Below the pieces are notes generated by a model. The model ran no database searches. It was not told the origin of the DNA and saw only the letters and a list, made by a program, of their open reading frames with translations. This document shows positions 10,063-20,702 of a stretch of 64,000 nt of DNA, in pieces. Position numbers and translations under genes: made by a program. Within the stretch, counting starts at the first letter, position 1; each line of letters opens with the position of its first letter. Source of the stretch: Gracilaria domingensis (Eukaryota > Rhodophyta > Florideophyceae > Gracilariales > Gracilariaceae); NCBI GenBank assembly GCA_022539475.1, contig VCMS01000118.1, positions 106,563 to 170,562 on the forward strand. The letters are read 5' to 3'.

Positions 10063-10521
10063 AGAGTACACACGCTAAACATGTAAGTGTGTCAGAAGGT
10101 TACGAGAGATATACAGATCTGTTATTGAGCAGATCACTTAGTATTGCTATATGTTACGATAGAAGTTATTGTGAGAGCTCCTGCTGTAGTCTAGCTCAAT
10201 GTGGGGCGCTGGTTTAGGCAGGTTTACAGCGTCTGGAAGTACATAAGTTGTTGAGTAGAATAGTTGAGGAGGAAAAAGATGAGGACCATCCTATTCAACG
10301 TAAACTACTATCACAAGTATCTCATTCTCCGTCAAGCAGCTTCATCAGGAGCCGTAATTGGCACGCAAGCAGCTCTAGTTAGAGCCGCCACTGCGTTTGG
10401 CTCGACAAGCCGTAGCACAGTCCTCTACAGGACCGGTCGCCGACTGTCTCGCCTTCTCTGTTGTCTATTGTTCGGACCACTTTTGGTCAGACTGTAGTCA
10501 ACCTTCACAGTTTTGTGAACA
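10058..10521 (+). repeat. Copia LTR 2 (shared by both copies)
   Basis: 464 bp with the same ends as LTR 1. It serves as 3' LTR of copy 1 and 5' LTR of copy 2. It is flanked by element sequence on both sides, with no target duplication. Confidence 0.95.
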
Positions 10522-10576
10522 GTTATAACTGTTTCAGCTGTTTTGGTGCACCAGCAATTATAACGCACACCTAGAA

Positions 10577-12634
10577 ATGGCTACTTCGGACAACAGCATC
10601 GCTGAGGAAGTAAGAGTATCCGATCCTGGACCTTCAAACGACGAGATGGAACGGATTGGTTCGTTTCCAATTGCTACGGACGAAACTCTCAATGAGATTG
10701 GTGACCCTGACCCACCTCCTGATGGTGCCTCTCCAGAACTTGTCGCTCAGTACAAGAGCGATGTCGAGTCCTACGCCAGAGAAATGCTGGAAGCTTTCAA
10801 GGAAACCGATGTCAAGGACGAATGGCTATGGCTTGAGTTCACAGCTACGTTCCGAGCGCACACAATTGGAGTTCTCTCGAAGGCGACAACGTTGAAGTGG
10901 ATAGAGTTTCTGATCGAGCGTGGTGTTTATGTCAAACGCCAGCAAGGATACCCCCGAAAGAAGGCCCTCGCCGAATGCCTCACTCAGTCGACATTTGTTG
11001 CAACTGAAGGTACACACCCTGTTTCAAGAGAAGGCCCAGCAGTTAACGATACTGCTCTCGAAGGAGTTCAACGAGCTCAGCAGGATATCAGTCGGCACGC
11101 TGTGTCATCCAGACCACGCCACTCGTTACAGAATAAGAACAATCCTGTGCCGAATTACGAACCTCCTGCAAACAAACAGACTTATGGCGAGCACCAACCA
11201 GAAGCACCTGTTTCACATCGTCAAGAATCATACAAGCCGGGCTCCAGAACCAGGGTTCACGATATTCTTCCGAACATTATTGCCCATTCATCCAAACAGG
11301 TGAAGAACAAGTCTGACGGTTCGAATATCAACGATGGGAACGAACGCTCACTGGGGCTCAATGGCATCATCAAAGCACATCAAGGGCGTAAGCGTTTCTG
11401 TGGCGGATTCGATGAGGATCTTCGACAGTTCCTCGAGTTCTATGACACGATGGCTCGCGTATGCAAACTAACGGACCTAGAAAAGGTTGAAGCTTTGCCA
11501 GTGATGCTCGACGAGGACGCATTGTCGCTGTACATCGAGAACTACCGTCCAGAAACCTCTTATGAAGAGATGCTACAACTGCTCATCGACAATTATGTCA
11601 GTGAGGAGCAGCGTAACAGGACTCTGATTCTATGGAAATCGCTCAGGTTGTCTCAGTTCATGAGAGAACATCCCGAGAAGAGCGAACTAGAAGTTTTCAG
11701 ATCTTTTTGCCACAAGCTCTCTACTCTTCAGAAACAACTCGATCCGTCATACCGTACAGACAACTTTCTCAGGGACCAGCTGATCGTTGCGGTGGATACA
11801 AATCGAATCACGCAATCACTCCGCGAACGGATCCCAACTACGTCGCAAGATGCACGCAGTAGAATTGCTACTTTCCTCTCTAGCGAACCGCAGTCGGCAG
11901 GAGCGTTTACAGTTTCCTCGAGAGCTCAAGGCTCCCGTAGAGAGGCACATTACAGCCTTGGAAACACATATGGTGGGGATGCAAGGAAGAACTTTAAAGG
12001 GTTCACGAAGAACAGAAGTCGAAAGATATCTTCCCGATCCTTCAGAGGCAAGAAAGGATGTTACGTTTGTGGCCAGGACCATCTTGCACGAACCCGCCAC
12101 AGTCCTTCCGAGGTCAAGGCTGCCATTGATCGTATGCGAAAGCACAGACCATCTGCGTATCTTACAGTAGAGGACATGGCACATGTGATGGACGACGTGC
12201 TGGAAAAAGATTCTGGTGAAGAGGAAGCCGACGACGTTAACTATGTGTACTCTTCGGATGAAGACTCTGAACACGAGGAAGATGGCATATGGTACATTGC
12301 AGAAGACGGAATGTCTCTGCATAAAGGGGACGAACAGCGCCTCGCAAATGCGTCTTTCATACACGGATCTTCGTACAATTATGACCTCCACTCAGCTCTA
12401 TCTGCCATGAACGAAGAACTTTCACAAGGCGAGGTCGAGGAGTTCAAGGGCATTCTTCTAGATACATGTGCGAATCGCTCAAGTGTCATGTCTTACTCTC
12501 AAAACAAAGCTTATTGCGATGCATTTTACGTACCTTGCCGTTTGGAACAGGATAACACGAGAAGTCTGACAGGAATTGGGGGCACAAAGAGAGCCATAGG
12601 TACCGCGACGATTCCTATTCCGTTCAAGACTTAG
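10577..12634 (+). pseudogene. gag-pol: Copia gag-protease, copy 2 (truncated by a 1-base deletion)
   Basis: Matches copy 1 gag-protease almost exactly (one visible residue change, Gln to Lys, in the gag part). The frame stops at 12632-12634, because one G of a GG present in copy 1 is missing just after the protease region. The zinc-knuckle-like motif and the DTCAN protease motif are kept. The loss separates gag-protease from integrase in this copy. Confidence 0.9.
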
Positions 12635-13446
12635 GGCTGGTAATCGATGTCCAATTTCAGATTCTCGCCGGGAACGTACCAAGCCTTCTCAGCATGAAGG
12701 ATATGGTTGAAAACGGGCTGGAAATCAGTATTCAGAAGCGCCAAGTGTTGTACAAACACCTTACACAGCCTCTCACATTTAAGAACTATTTTCTTGTCCA
12801 CAAATGGGACCCCGAAGATATTGATTACTGTCTTTACACTGAAGCTGAGTTGCGAAAGCTCCATCGCGTGTTCGGACATCCAACTGTTCATACATTTCTG
12901 AATTTCTTGAAGCGAGCCAGGCCAGATGAGATGAACAAGGACGTTCGCGATGCTGTCGATGAACTTACGAAAGCTTGCAATACCTGTGCAACTCACGCCT
13001 CCAGCCCCCGCAGGTTTAAGTTAACTATCGGTACAGACGACCTGAAATTCAATCACATTGTCGCAATTGATATAATGTATATCAACAACAAGCCTCTCCT
13101 ACACGCTGTCGACGAGGCAACGCACTACAGCGCTGCATTATTTCTGAACCATGTGCGGTCCTCCGATGTTTGGAAGGCTTTTCTGCGATGTTGGTCGCGT
13201 TTGTATCTCGGTCCCCCAGATTTTCTTCGAGTCGATCAAGGCAGTAACTTTGTCTCGAAAGAGTTTCTCGATACCGCAGAAACCGATGGAATATCCGTCC
13301 TACAGGCCCCAGTGGAGTCCCCTTCGACAATGTCGCATGTCGAAAGATATCATGGGCCTTTACGGAACGCATATCTCAAGATCAGGGAGAACACGTCAAG
13401 GACCAGACAGATGCAGATTGTCTACAAATGGCCATCAAATCTGTGA
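12635..13446 (+). pseudogene. gag-pol: Copia integrase, copy 2
   Basis: The integrase HHCC finger and D, D-35-E core are as in copy 1 and are open from an internal ATG at 12694. The frame breaks again near 13395-13410, where one A of an AA is missing relative to copy 1, so it ends at TGA 13444-13446. The break is at the same place as in copy 1 but through a different base. The two copies together show that neither break is ancestral. Confidence 0.88.
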
Positions 13447-13975
13447 ATGACACCGTAGGACCCGAAGGCCTCTGCCCTACACTCCTGTTGTTTGGTTCTC
13501 TACCTCGCCCAGCTTGTAGGATTCCAGCCGAGACACAGTTGCAGAGATCAGCAGCAATCGAAGCTGCCAAGAAGGAAGTGCAGAAAGAGCAAGCTAAACG
13601 AAGACTCTCCTTTGGTTTGAAGCACAGCGGTGGCCCGAAAGGGAAGGAGCACAGCGAGAGGCTAGTCAAATTGCCTGCAGGCTCCCCTGTTTATGTGTAT
13701 CGTGACACATCAAAACTCTGGGAGGGTCCATTTTCCCTCATCCAAGTGGAAGGAGAAACGGTAGTGGTTCAGCTGCCTCACGGAAGACGTATTTTTCGGT
13801 CGCATGTGGTCAAACCTGTAACTGATTCTGATTTAAAACTACACAATGCAGTCAAATTCAACCAGAAAAAGTCTGGAGTGAGGGTGACGTTCCAACCTCA
13901 ACTTGGAAAACGAAGGAGAACGTTAACTCTAAACGATCAAACCCGCTGAATGAAAAAGCACTTTCCGATGTTGTG
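13428..13975 (+). pseudogene. gag-pol: Integrase C-terminal part, copy 2
   Basis: Same C-terminal sequence as copy 1 until about 13880. There GAGAGG of copy 1 reads GAGGG, which changes the frame and leads to an early stop at 13947-13949. Element sequence continues to the GTAAC at 13976. Confidence 0.82.
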
Positions 13976-13980
13976 GTAAC

Positions 13981-15672
13981 TGTGAGAGCGAATGAGTAGT
14001 GAGGCGTTGGAGAACAAGACTGTGTGTCTGGTTCTCCTCAGCACTGCTTTAATAGTGAAAGAAGCAGATGCTTAAACGGGTGCTAATTTATGTAAATGGG
14101 TGCCACCTAATGTACAGTACTACTGACACCCCCCCTCGATCGGTACGGGTTTAAAGTCGTAGGACTATGAATCAGTAGGCGGTCGAAATCTACAATAGGT
14201 GTGCCCCAGATTTGAACTTTTCTATTCAGTGTTAAGAAATAGGTTAAGAATTACAATCATTGAAGTAATCCAGCAAAATAAATATAGTGGTTACAGTGAT
14301 ATTTCTGTTCAACCATAAAAAATATATTTGTTGTGCTTTGTTCACCACACCCAGTTCCTTATGGCCTGGTGTAAATGTTTAGTGCGTGGCTCAACACAAT
14401 CATCCTTGGTTCGCATTGAAAGCGATTCCAATAAGTACCGACATTAAAGGCGGTTGAAAAACTTGAATGGTGTCCAAGTAATTTGTCGCGGTAGTTATCC
14501 ATTCAATTCAAGAAACCAAATCTCTTACTATCTTCTTCAGCCTCCGGCATCATTTCTATATTAATTTGTCAGGAACCGACTGCCATCTTAAGTAGTGCTG
14601 CTCCTTTTGATATAGTTCAGCACAAGAAAAGAAAAAAAGATGTGCTCAAATTGCGGTTACGGATGTAAAATGTGCGAAAAAGAAAGATTCGGCATGAGAA
14701 TGCAATAAAAGCATCGTAAATGCGAGGGCAGCGTGCCCGTAGGTCCATTAACCTGTGAGAGCGAATGAGTAGTGAGGCGTTGGAGAACAAAACTGTGTGT
14801 CTGGTTCTCCTCAGCACTGCTTTAATAGTGAAAGAAGCAGTTGCTTAAACGGGTGCTAATCTATGTAAATGAGTGCCACCTAATGTGCAGTACTACTGAC
14901 ACCCCCCCTCGTCCGGTACGGGTTTAAAGTCGTAGGACTGTGAAGCGGTTGGCGGTCGAAATCTACAATAGGTGTGCCCCGGATTTGAACTTTTCTGTTA
15001 AGTGTTAAGAAATTGGCCAAGAATTACAATCATTGAAGTAATCCAGCAAAATAAATATAGTGGTTACAGTGATATTTCTGTTCCACCATAAAGAATATAT
15101 TTGTTGTGCTTTGTTCACCACACCCAGTTCCTTATGGCCTGGTGTGAATATTTGGTGCGTCGCTCAACACAATCTTCTTTGGTTCGCATTGAAAGCGATT
15201 CCAATAAGTACCGACATTAAAGGCGGTTGAAAAACTTGAATGGTGTCCACGTAATTTGTCGCGGTAGTTATCCATTCAATTAAAGAAACCAAATCTTTTA
15301 CTATCTTCTTCAGCCTCCGGCATCATTTCTATATTAATTTGTCAGGAACCGACTGCCATCTTAAGTAGTGCTGCTCCTTTTGAATAGTTCAGCACAAGAA
15401 AAGAAAAAAAGATGTGCTCAAATTGCGGTTACGGATGTAAAATGTGCGAAAAAGAAAGATTCGGCATGAGAATAGCAATAAAGCATCGTAGATGCGAGGC
15501 AGCGTGCCCGTAGGCCCATTAACCTGTGAGAGCGAATGAGTAGTAAGGCGTTGGAGAACAAGACTGTGTGTCTGGTTCTCCTCAGCACTGCTTTAATAGT
15601 GAAAGAAGCAGATGCTTAAACGGGTGCTAATCTATGTAAATGGGTGTAACCTAATGTACAGTACTACTGACA
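13981..15672. mobile_element. Nested TRIM-like tandem array, copy 2
   Basis: Same structure and same insertion point as in copy 1: terminal repeats 13981-14128, 14754-14901 and 15525-15672, spacers 14129-14753 and 14902-15524 (the latter two bases shorter), flanked by GTAAC at 13976-13980 and 15673-15677. The nested insertion is therefore older than the duplication of the copia body. Confidence 0.85.
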
Positions 15673-15681
15673 GTAACTGCC

Positions 15682-16953
15682 ATGTTTGGGAGCCCCACGA
15701 CTCTCCAAGATATCACGGACAACCCCTCGAGCCATGCATTTGTCGAGTCAAGGAAAAAGGAACTCTCTCAATTGGAAAAACGCAACACGTTCAAGGTCGT
15801 GGATTTGGACTCAGTGCCTTCCAACGTGCGGATATTCGGAAGCCGATGGGTCGATCTGGTGAAGACCGTGAATGGAAACACTTTCGAGAGATCGAGATTG
15901 GTTGCGCAAAACTTTCGGGATGAGGGCGCATTACATATCGCCACCAAGTCTCCTACAGTGTCACGCCTTGGCCAACGAGTGACTCTCTCCGTAGCGGCAC
16001 TGTTTCCCAATTACAGTGCATATGTGAGGGACATTTCCCAAGCATACGTCCAATCTGCTTCCCCAATCAAGCGAGATATTTACCTCAGGCCACCTCAGGA
16101 AATGGGACTCGCAGAGAACAAGGTGCTACAAGTACTCAAACCACTCTATGGTATACCAGAGAGCGGGCTTTACTGGTTTGTAACATACCATGCTCATCAT
16201 AAGGACAATCTGGGAATGTTACCCATGAAGCCAGACGTTTGTTTGCTCTACAGGAGAGGACAGGCAGAACTGGAGGGAGTCGTTGCTCTGCAAGTAGATG
16301 ATTCACTGGGAGTAGGAAATGAAGACTTTTTGGAAGATGAAGAACGAGAGTGTCAACGTTTCCAGACCGTACAGAGCAAGCCGAGGAAGGTATTGGAGAC
16401 TGGTACTAGTGTGGACTTCAATGGTACTGTTATTTCCAAACTCGCGGATAATGTGCTTGAAGCGACGCAGAGGAAGAAGCTTCAGTCTGTAGCGAAGGTT
16501 TCGGATGCCAAGCAATTTGGCAGTATCAGAGCTCAGATACAATACATAGGATGCTGCACGAGGCCGGATCTTTGCGCTTCAGTTCAGCTGCTTGCCAGTT
16601 CCTGTAATAGTCCAAGTCCAAAGGACTACAAAGAGTTGAACAAAGTTGTACACCGCTGTGCAAGCACTGTCAATGTTGGCTTGAAGTTCGTACCGCTGGA
16701 CATCAGTTCTGTTCGTCTGGCGTTGTTCACAGACGCTTCATTTGCCAACGCAGATGAGATGAAGTCGCAAATTGGGTTTGTGTTGGTTCTTGTGGACGGT
16801 ACGAACAGAGCAAACATATTGCACTACGGAAGTTCTCGATGCAAAAGAGTTACACGATCTGTCATGGCAGCGGAGATTCATGGTCTACTGTACGGTTTTG
16901 ACAATGCGTTTGTGCGAAGAGCATGTTGGAGGAAGTCTTGGGACGAGAAGTAG
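15682..16953 (+). pseudogene. gag-pol: Copia reverse transcriptase-RNase H, copy 2 (truncated)
   Basis: Identical to copy 1 through the VDD catalytic motif and into RNase H. At about 16912 one base of TTTGTCGCG is missing, so the frame ends at TAG 16951-16953, before the third RNase H aspartate. The downstream half of RNase H continues in another frame to about 17126, with a further A lost from an AAAA run near 17107. Confidence 0.9.
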
Positions 16954-17252
16954 CGATTGATGCATATGTTGACTCCCGAACTGTATTTAACGTCATTGCC
17001 AAGAGCAGTGCCACACTGGAAAAGCGATTGCAAATCGACGTCGCATCGATGCGTGAATGTCATTCGAGGGGTGAACTACGTTTTCTTGCGTGGATACCGG
17101 GCTCTGAAACTATGCCGACGGTTTAACGAAGTCTTTAGTTTCAGATTCACACCCACTTTGGCACCTTCTGGTAACAAATGAACTGAAAATCAATCCAAGA
17201 GGTTGGGTACAAACAGCTTCGAACTCTTTTCGAAAGAGAAAACTTGGAGTGT
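16923..17252 (+). pseudogene. gag-pol: RNase H C-terminal fragment, copy 2
   Basis: Shifted continuation of RNase H with YVDSRTVFNVIAKSS. A second 1-base deletion breaks it at about 17107; in copy 1 the same DNA encodes the YADGLTK end. Non-functional as read. Confidence 0.85.
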
Positions 17253-17713
17253 AGAGAGTACACACGCTAAACATGTAAGTGAGTCAGAAGGTTACGAGAG
17301 ATATACAGATCTGTTATTGAGCAGATCACTTAGTATTGCTATATGTTACGATAGAAGTTATTGTGAGAGCTCCTGCTGTAGTCTAGCTCAATGTGGGGCG
17401 CTGGTTTAGGCAGGTTTACAGCGTCTGGAAGTACATAAGTTGTTGAGTAGAATAGTTGAGGAGGAAAAAGATGAGGACCATCCTATTCAACGTAAACTAC
17501 TATCACAAGTATCTCATTCTCCGTCAAGCAGCTTCATCAGGAGCCGTAATTGGCACGCAAGCAGCTCTAGTTAGAGCCGCCACTGCGTTTGGCTCGACAA
17601 GCCGTAGCACAGTCCTCTACAGGACCGGTCGCCGACTGTCTCGCCTTCTCTGTTGTCTATTGTTCGGACCACTTTTGGTCAGACTGTAGTCAACCTTCAC
17701 AGTTTTGTGAACA
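17250..17713 (+). repeat. Copia LTR 3
   Basis: 464 bp. It differs from LTRs 1 and 2 by a T-to-A change at 17282 (GTGTCAG to GAGTCAG); I saw no other difference. Near identity of the LTRs indicates a young insertion. Confidence 0.95.
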
Positions 17714-17718
17714 AATAA
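17714..17718. repeat. Target-site duplication AATAA, right copy
   Basis: Pairs with 2855-2859 and closes the tandem array. Confidence 0.9.
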
Positions 17719-18062
17719 GACTGTAAAACCCGCAAATGCGAATTTTGCACACGCAACTGTCAGGTTTTTCGTACACCGAAAGGATCTATCGCGGCTCATT
17801 TACCGTTCTCAATTGAGCTATTCTCGACTCCTACCGGGATTCCAGACAGCGTCCTCGGGACTCTCTTATCACTTCATCGTGCTGTAGTGACGAAATACAA
17901 CAAGCTCCGTTGTTGAAGAATATTGATGTTACGTCAATCTCACTGTTTCTTAAAGACCGGAAGATTTACGAACGCAGAGTAGCCGAGAAGAATAAATAGT
18001 TAGGTATACGAATCACTCCAACTTCGTACAAGGCGTTTATCACTGAGACCGTTTTGGAAATA
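17719..18062. other. Spacer right of the copia array, no gene seen
   Basis: Joins directly to 2859 in the empty site. It may be the leader of the gag-like ORF that follows. No motif is clear. Confidence 0.4.
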
Positions 18063-18779
18063 ATGGTCGATGGATGCTATGTTAATGCAGCCACAGTGGA
18101 CGATGTCACTGAAGACATGCTGCGACAAAGCCTTCGTAAGCATTCGGAGCTAGAATTTCGGAGACTCCGCATAGATGATTGGGAGAAAATTGTTGGTAAG
18201 TTGAGCATGAACATGAATCTTTCTGACGACAAAAGTCGTGTATGGCAGCTTGTGGTAGACTACAAGGAAGCAGTGCGTGACGTGCGGTATCTAGAAGCTA
18301 TTGAACACTGCCCTGAAGTCGCTATCCGTCACCTGCGGGAACGTACCCGGCCTCCGGAATTGCAAGATCGAATGGACGAAATTATTGTGATGGAGAGGCG
18401 AACAAAGTTGCATAAGGACAGCTTCTGTGATTACGCAAAGAGGCTTGCAGAAGAACCGCAGATTGTCGAACAGGCTGGTGTGAGTAAGTCATCACTAGAG
18501 AACCGAGAAGCAGTTGATGTGCTTCAGGTAATCCCTAATTGTACTGGGAATGTAGGGAAGAGAGCCTGCACCCCGGACGATGTCGCAGTAAATTCCCTTG
18601 CAGAGCGGAAGAAAGTCCGTCTTTGTTGGAATACAGAAACGTGCCCTGGTGAGGCGCATCTTCTGAAAGATTGTCCACGAACATCATTAGAGGAAAGGAA
18701 GAAGATCTGGTCGCGCATTCGCGAAGAAGCAAAGAAGGGAAAGATGTCGACGGAGAGGGATGGAGAGACAGATGCATAA
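18063..18779 (+). CDS. Gag-like protein with variant zinc knuckle
   Basis: 238 residues from the ATG at 18063; the open frame starts slightly upstream, without an ATG. The protein is mostly helical and charged, as retrotransposon gag proteins are. Near its C-terminus is a cysteine-histidine motif, CWNTETCPGEAHLLKDC, that fits C-x5-C-x4-H-x4-C, a widened form of the CCHC knuckle (normally C-x2-C-x4-H-x4-C). A basic tail follows. No protease or polymerase follows within reach, so this is an orphan gag or a domesticated gag-derived gene. The frame has no internal stop, unlike most remnants here. The role is inferred only from the knuckle and general character. Confidence 0.5.
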   Translation: MVDGCYVNAATVDDVTEDMLRQSLRKHSELEFRRLRIDDWEKIVGKLSMNMNLSDDKSRVWQLVVDYKEAVRDVRYLEAIEHCPEVAIRHLRERTRPPELQDRMDEIIVMERRTKLHKDSFCDYAKRLAEEPQIVEQAGVSKSSLENREAVDVLQVIPNCTGNVGKRACTPDDVAVNSLAERKKVRLCWNTETCPGEAHLLKDCPRTSLEERKKIWSRIREEAKKGKMSTERDGETDA

Positions 18780-20239
18780 GACATTTGGCTTTCATCTTTG
18801 TTCTGGGACCCTGATGGATCTGTTTTGGTTGTGCGATGTACAGCGTTGTGTGTCTGGAGATGCACTGTTGACGTTGGGAGAGAGATAATGGAGTCTGTCT
18901 TGGAAGACAGAAGAGTTAGTAGTGCACTACCTGGTTTGAATGAGTGAAAACCAGTGGAAATGTGCTGAAACTACGAACTGCTCCACACTCTCATCTACCG
19001 AAATGAACTACACACTTGTTGCAGCTGGATAGTCTGCCAGTCGTTCTTGTTCATTGGGCACTATAGAAATTTGAACCATTCTGTGGCTCACTTGGGCGCT
19101 TCTTATTGGGTTGCACTTCTGCTTCAAGTTCCTGGGAACCCAGGAGGAACGACGACCTCGCTACCCGTCAGCAGTACTTCAAAACTGTGGTTCATGTTCT
19201 CGTCTGCACATCCGCCCGTCATCGTCGCACCATCACAGTTGCCCAGGCCCATATTTGTGACTGACTGACTTGATATAAATATCAGAGCTTCGACAAGCAT
19301 GCTTCTCAAAGAATAGGTCGCAAACCTCCTCCAGAGAGAGAATTTGTGCTTTTACGTAAAGCATAGCTACAAATATTCACGGAAAGAAATTGAAACAAAA
19401 CGTTTTGAGCTGCAGAGAAAAGGTCCTTATATTATAGAAAGAAAGAAATTTTTATAAAGGTATTCCATTGAAGGTTTTCTTTATCCTTACTTACTGAGCT
19501 GACCATGTACAGATTTAGTTTTTTAATGCATTTTTAGCTCTCGGAACTATACTATTCCTCATCTATAAAAAGGTATGCAGTGACAAACATAAAATAGTAG
19601 AATGTCTTAACAATAGAGCTTGGCAGCCTCCTTGTTTACTACAGTTCTTCTGAAAATTTAAATTAAATGTGAAAGGAAAAGAAACTCAGATCTGTTGTTG
19701 CGAAACATGCAAAAAGGAAAATATGTATCTATCTTTTTTTAATAAATACTGATCTTTCTTTTATATATACGCATTCAAAACTAACTGCGTTTCTCTTGGT
19801 AATCTGCATAGACAGATTTAAATTTAATTTCTAAATGCTTTGCGAGATATTTGTTGAACTTCTGTTCAGAGACTTCTTACAAAGACCAATCAACAAAAAA
19901 ATTCCAAATCAGATTTATTTTTGTAAGCTCGAATCTACGTGTACACTTTCCAAATCTGTACTTCCATATAAATGAAATTAAAAAAATTCTTTTTTCTAAG
20001 GAAACAGTAGTTCGACGACAAATCCTATTTGTCGTGAGCTATGTGGCACATATCGAACATTTCCAATTTCTGGAAATGTTTTCGAAAACTTCTTAGTCAA
20101 AGTGACGTGTAGCCTTAATTTTGGGTACTAACTAGAGGCATCTCCCAAAATTGTGCATGGAAGGAACTTTTTCTCCTGAAATTTTAATTTGTTGGTATGG
20201 TATTGAGCTAATGTGGAGGTTATGTCCAAAAAGATGGGC
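18780..20239. other. AT-rich intergenic stretch, no gene seen
   Basis: Mostly AT-rich with A and T runs, especially 19330-20110. Short frames occur by chance only. A transposon boundary may lie near 20100-20240, but I cannot place it. Confidence 0.4.
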
Positions 20240-20266
20240 AAATGCGCCGTGTGACACGGCGCATTT
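20240..20266. repeat. Perfect 12-bp hairpin with T tract
   Basis: Arms AAATGCGCCGTG and CACGGCGCATTT around TGA, followed by more T. The arm core ATGCGCCG...CGGCGCAT is the same as in the hairpin units at 24362-24858, on the other side of the Harbinger gene pair. It looks like a bacterial terminator, but the context is eukaryotic. Confidence 0.7.
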
Positions 20267-20702
20267 TTTTTAATATTTTTATTTGTTTGCTGTATCTTGT
20301 ATGAAGAAAGAAAGCCCATTTTAAAAATAAGCGGTCGCCTACGAGACTGTCCCAAAGTTCGGCATATTGCCGCCAAAATATAAGTAGACAGCCTTTTAAA
20401 ATAGGTTGGTTCTGCTAATCAGCCCCAGATTAGATTTACGCCTATACCAGTAGGAGCTTTGCTATAAACGACTATTGACTGACTAAGGTCCGTTCTATGA
20501 GTTTCTGCTGGTAGTGAGCGGAAACTGGAAATCGGTATTTGTCCAATGAGAAATAGACAAGGTTCTGGTCGTCGTTTCCAAATCATCTCCATGTAGGCGA
20601 CAGTAGACTTTCCGCCTACGCGAAAATGACGACGAGGTCATTGCATAAACTCGCTCCAAACCGAACAAGAACAGTTTCACATTCGCTTTGTTCAGGAGCG
20701 TC

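Larger units (their letters stand above)
2860..17713 (+). mobile_element. Tandem Ty1/copia array: LTR-body-LTR-body-LTR
   Basis: Two nearly identical copies of one copia element share the central LTR. LTRs are at 2860-3323, 10058-10521 and 17250-17713. Bodies are at 3324-10057 and 10522-17249. Gene order is gag, protease, integrase, reverse transcriptase, RNase H, which is the copia order. A single AATAA pair flanks the whole array, and there is no duplication around the central LTR. Both bodies carry the same nested array inside pol. The few differences between copies are mostly single-base deletions. This is known to arise by unequal LTR-LTR recombination between alleles or sister chromatids, or by insertion of a tandem cDNA; an assembly artefact is also possible. 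Confidence 0.93.

Noticed and set aside
20240-20275. Rho-independent transcription terminator (perfect stem plus T tract)
   Set aside because: The surroundings are eukaryotic transposon sequence and the stem core recurs as a repeat unit elsewhere. It is listed as a hairpin repeat only.
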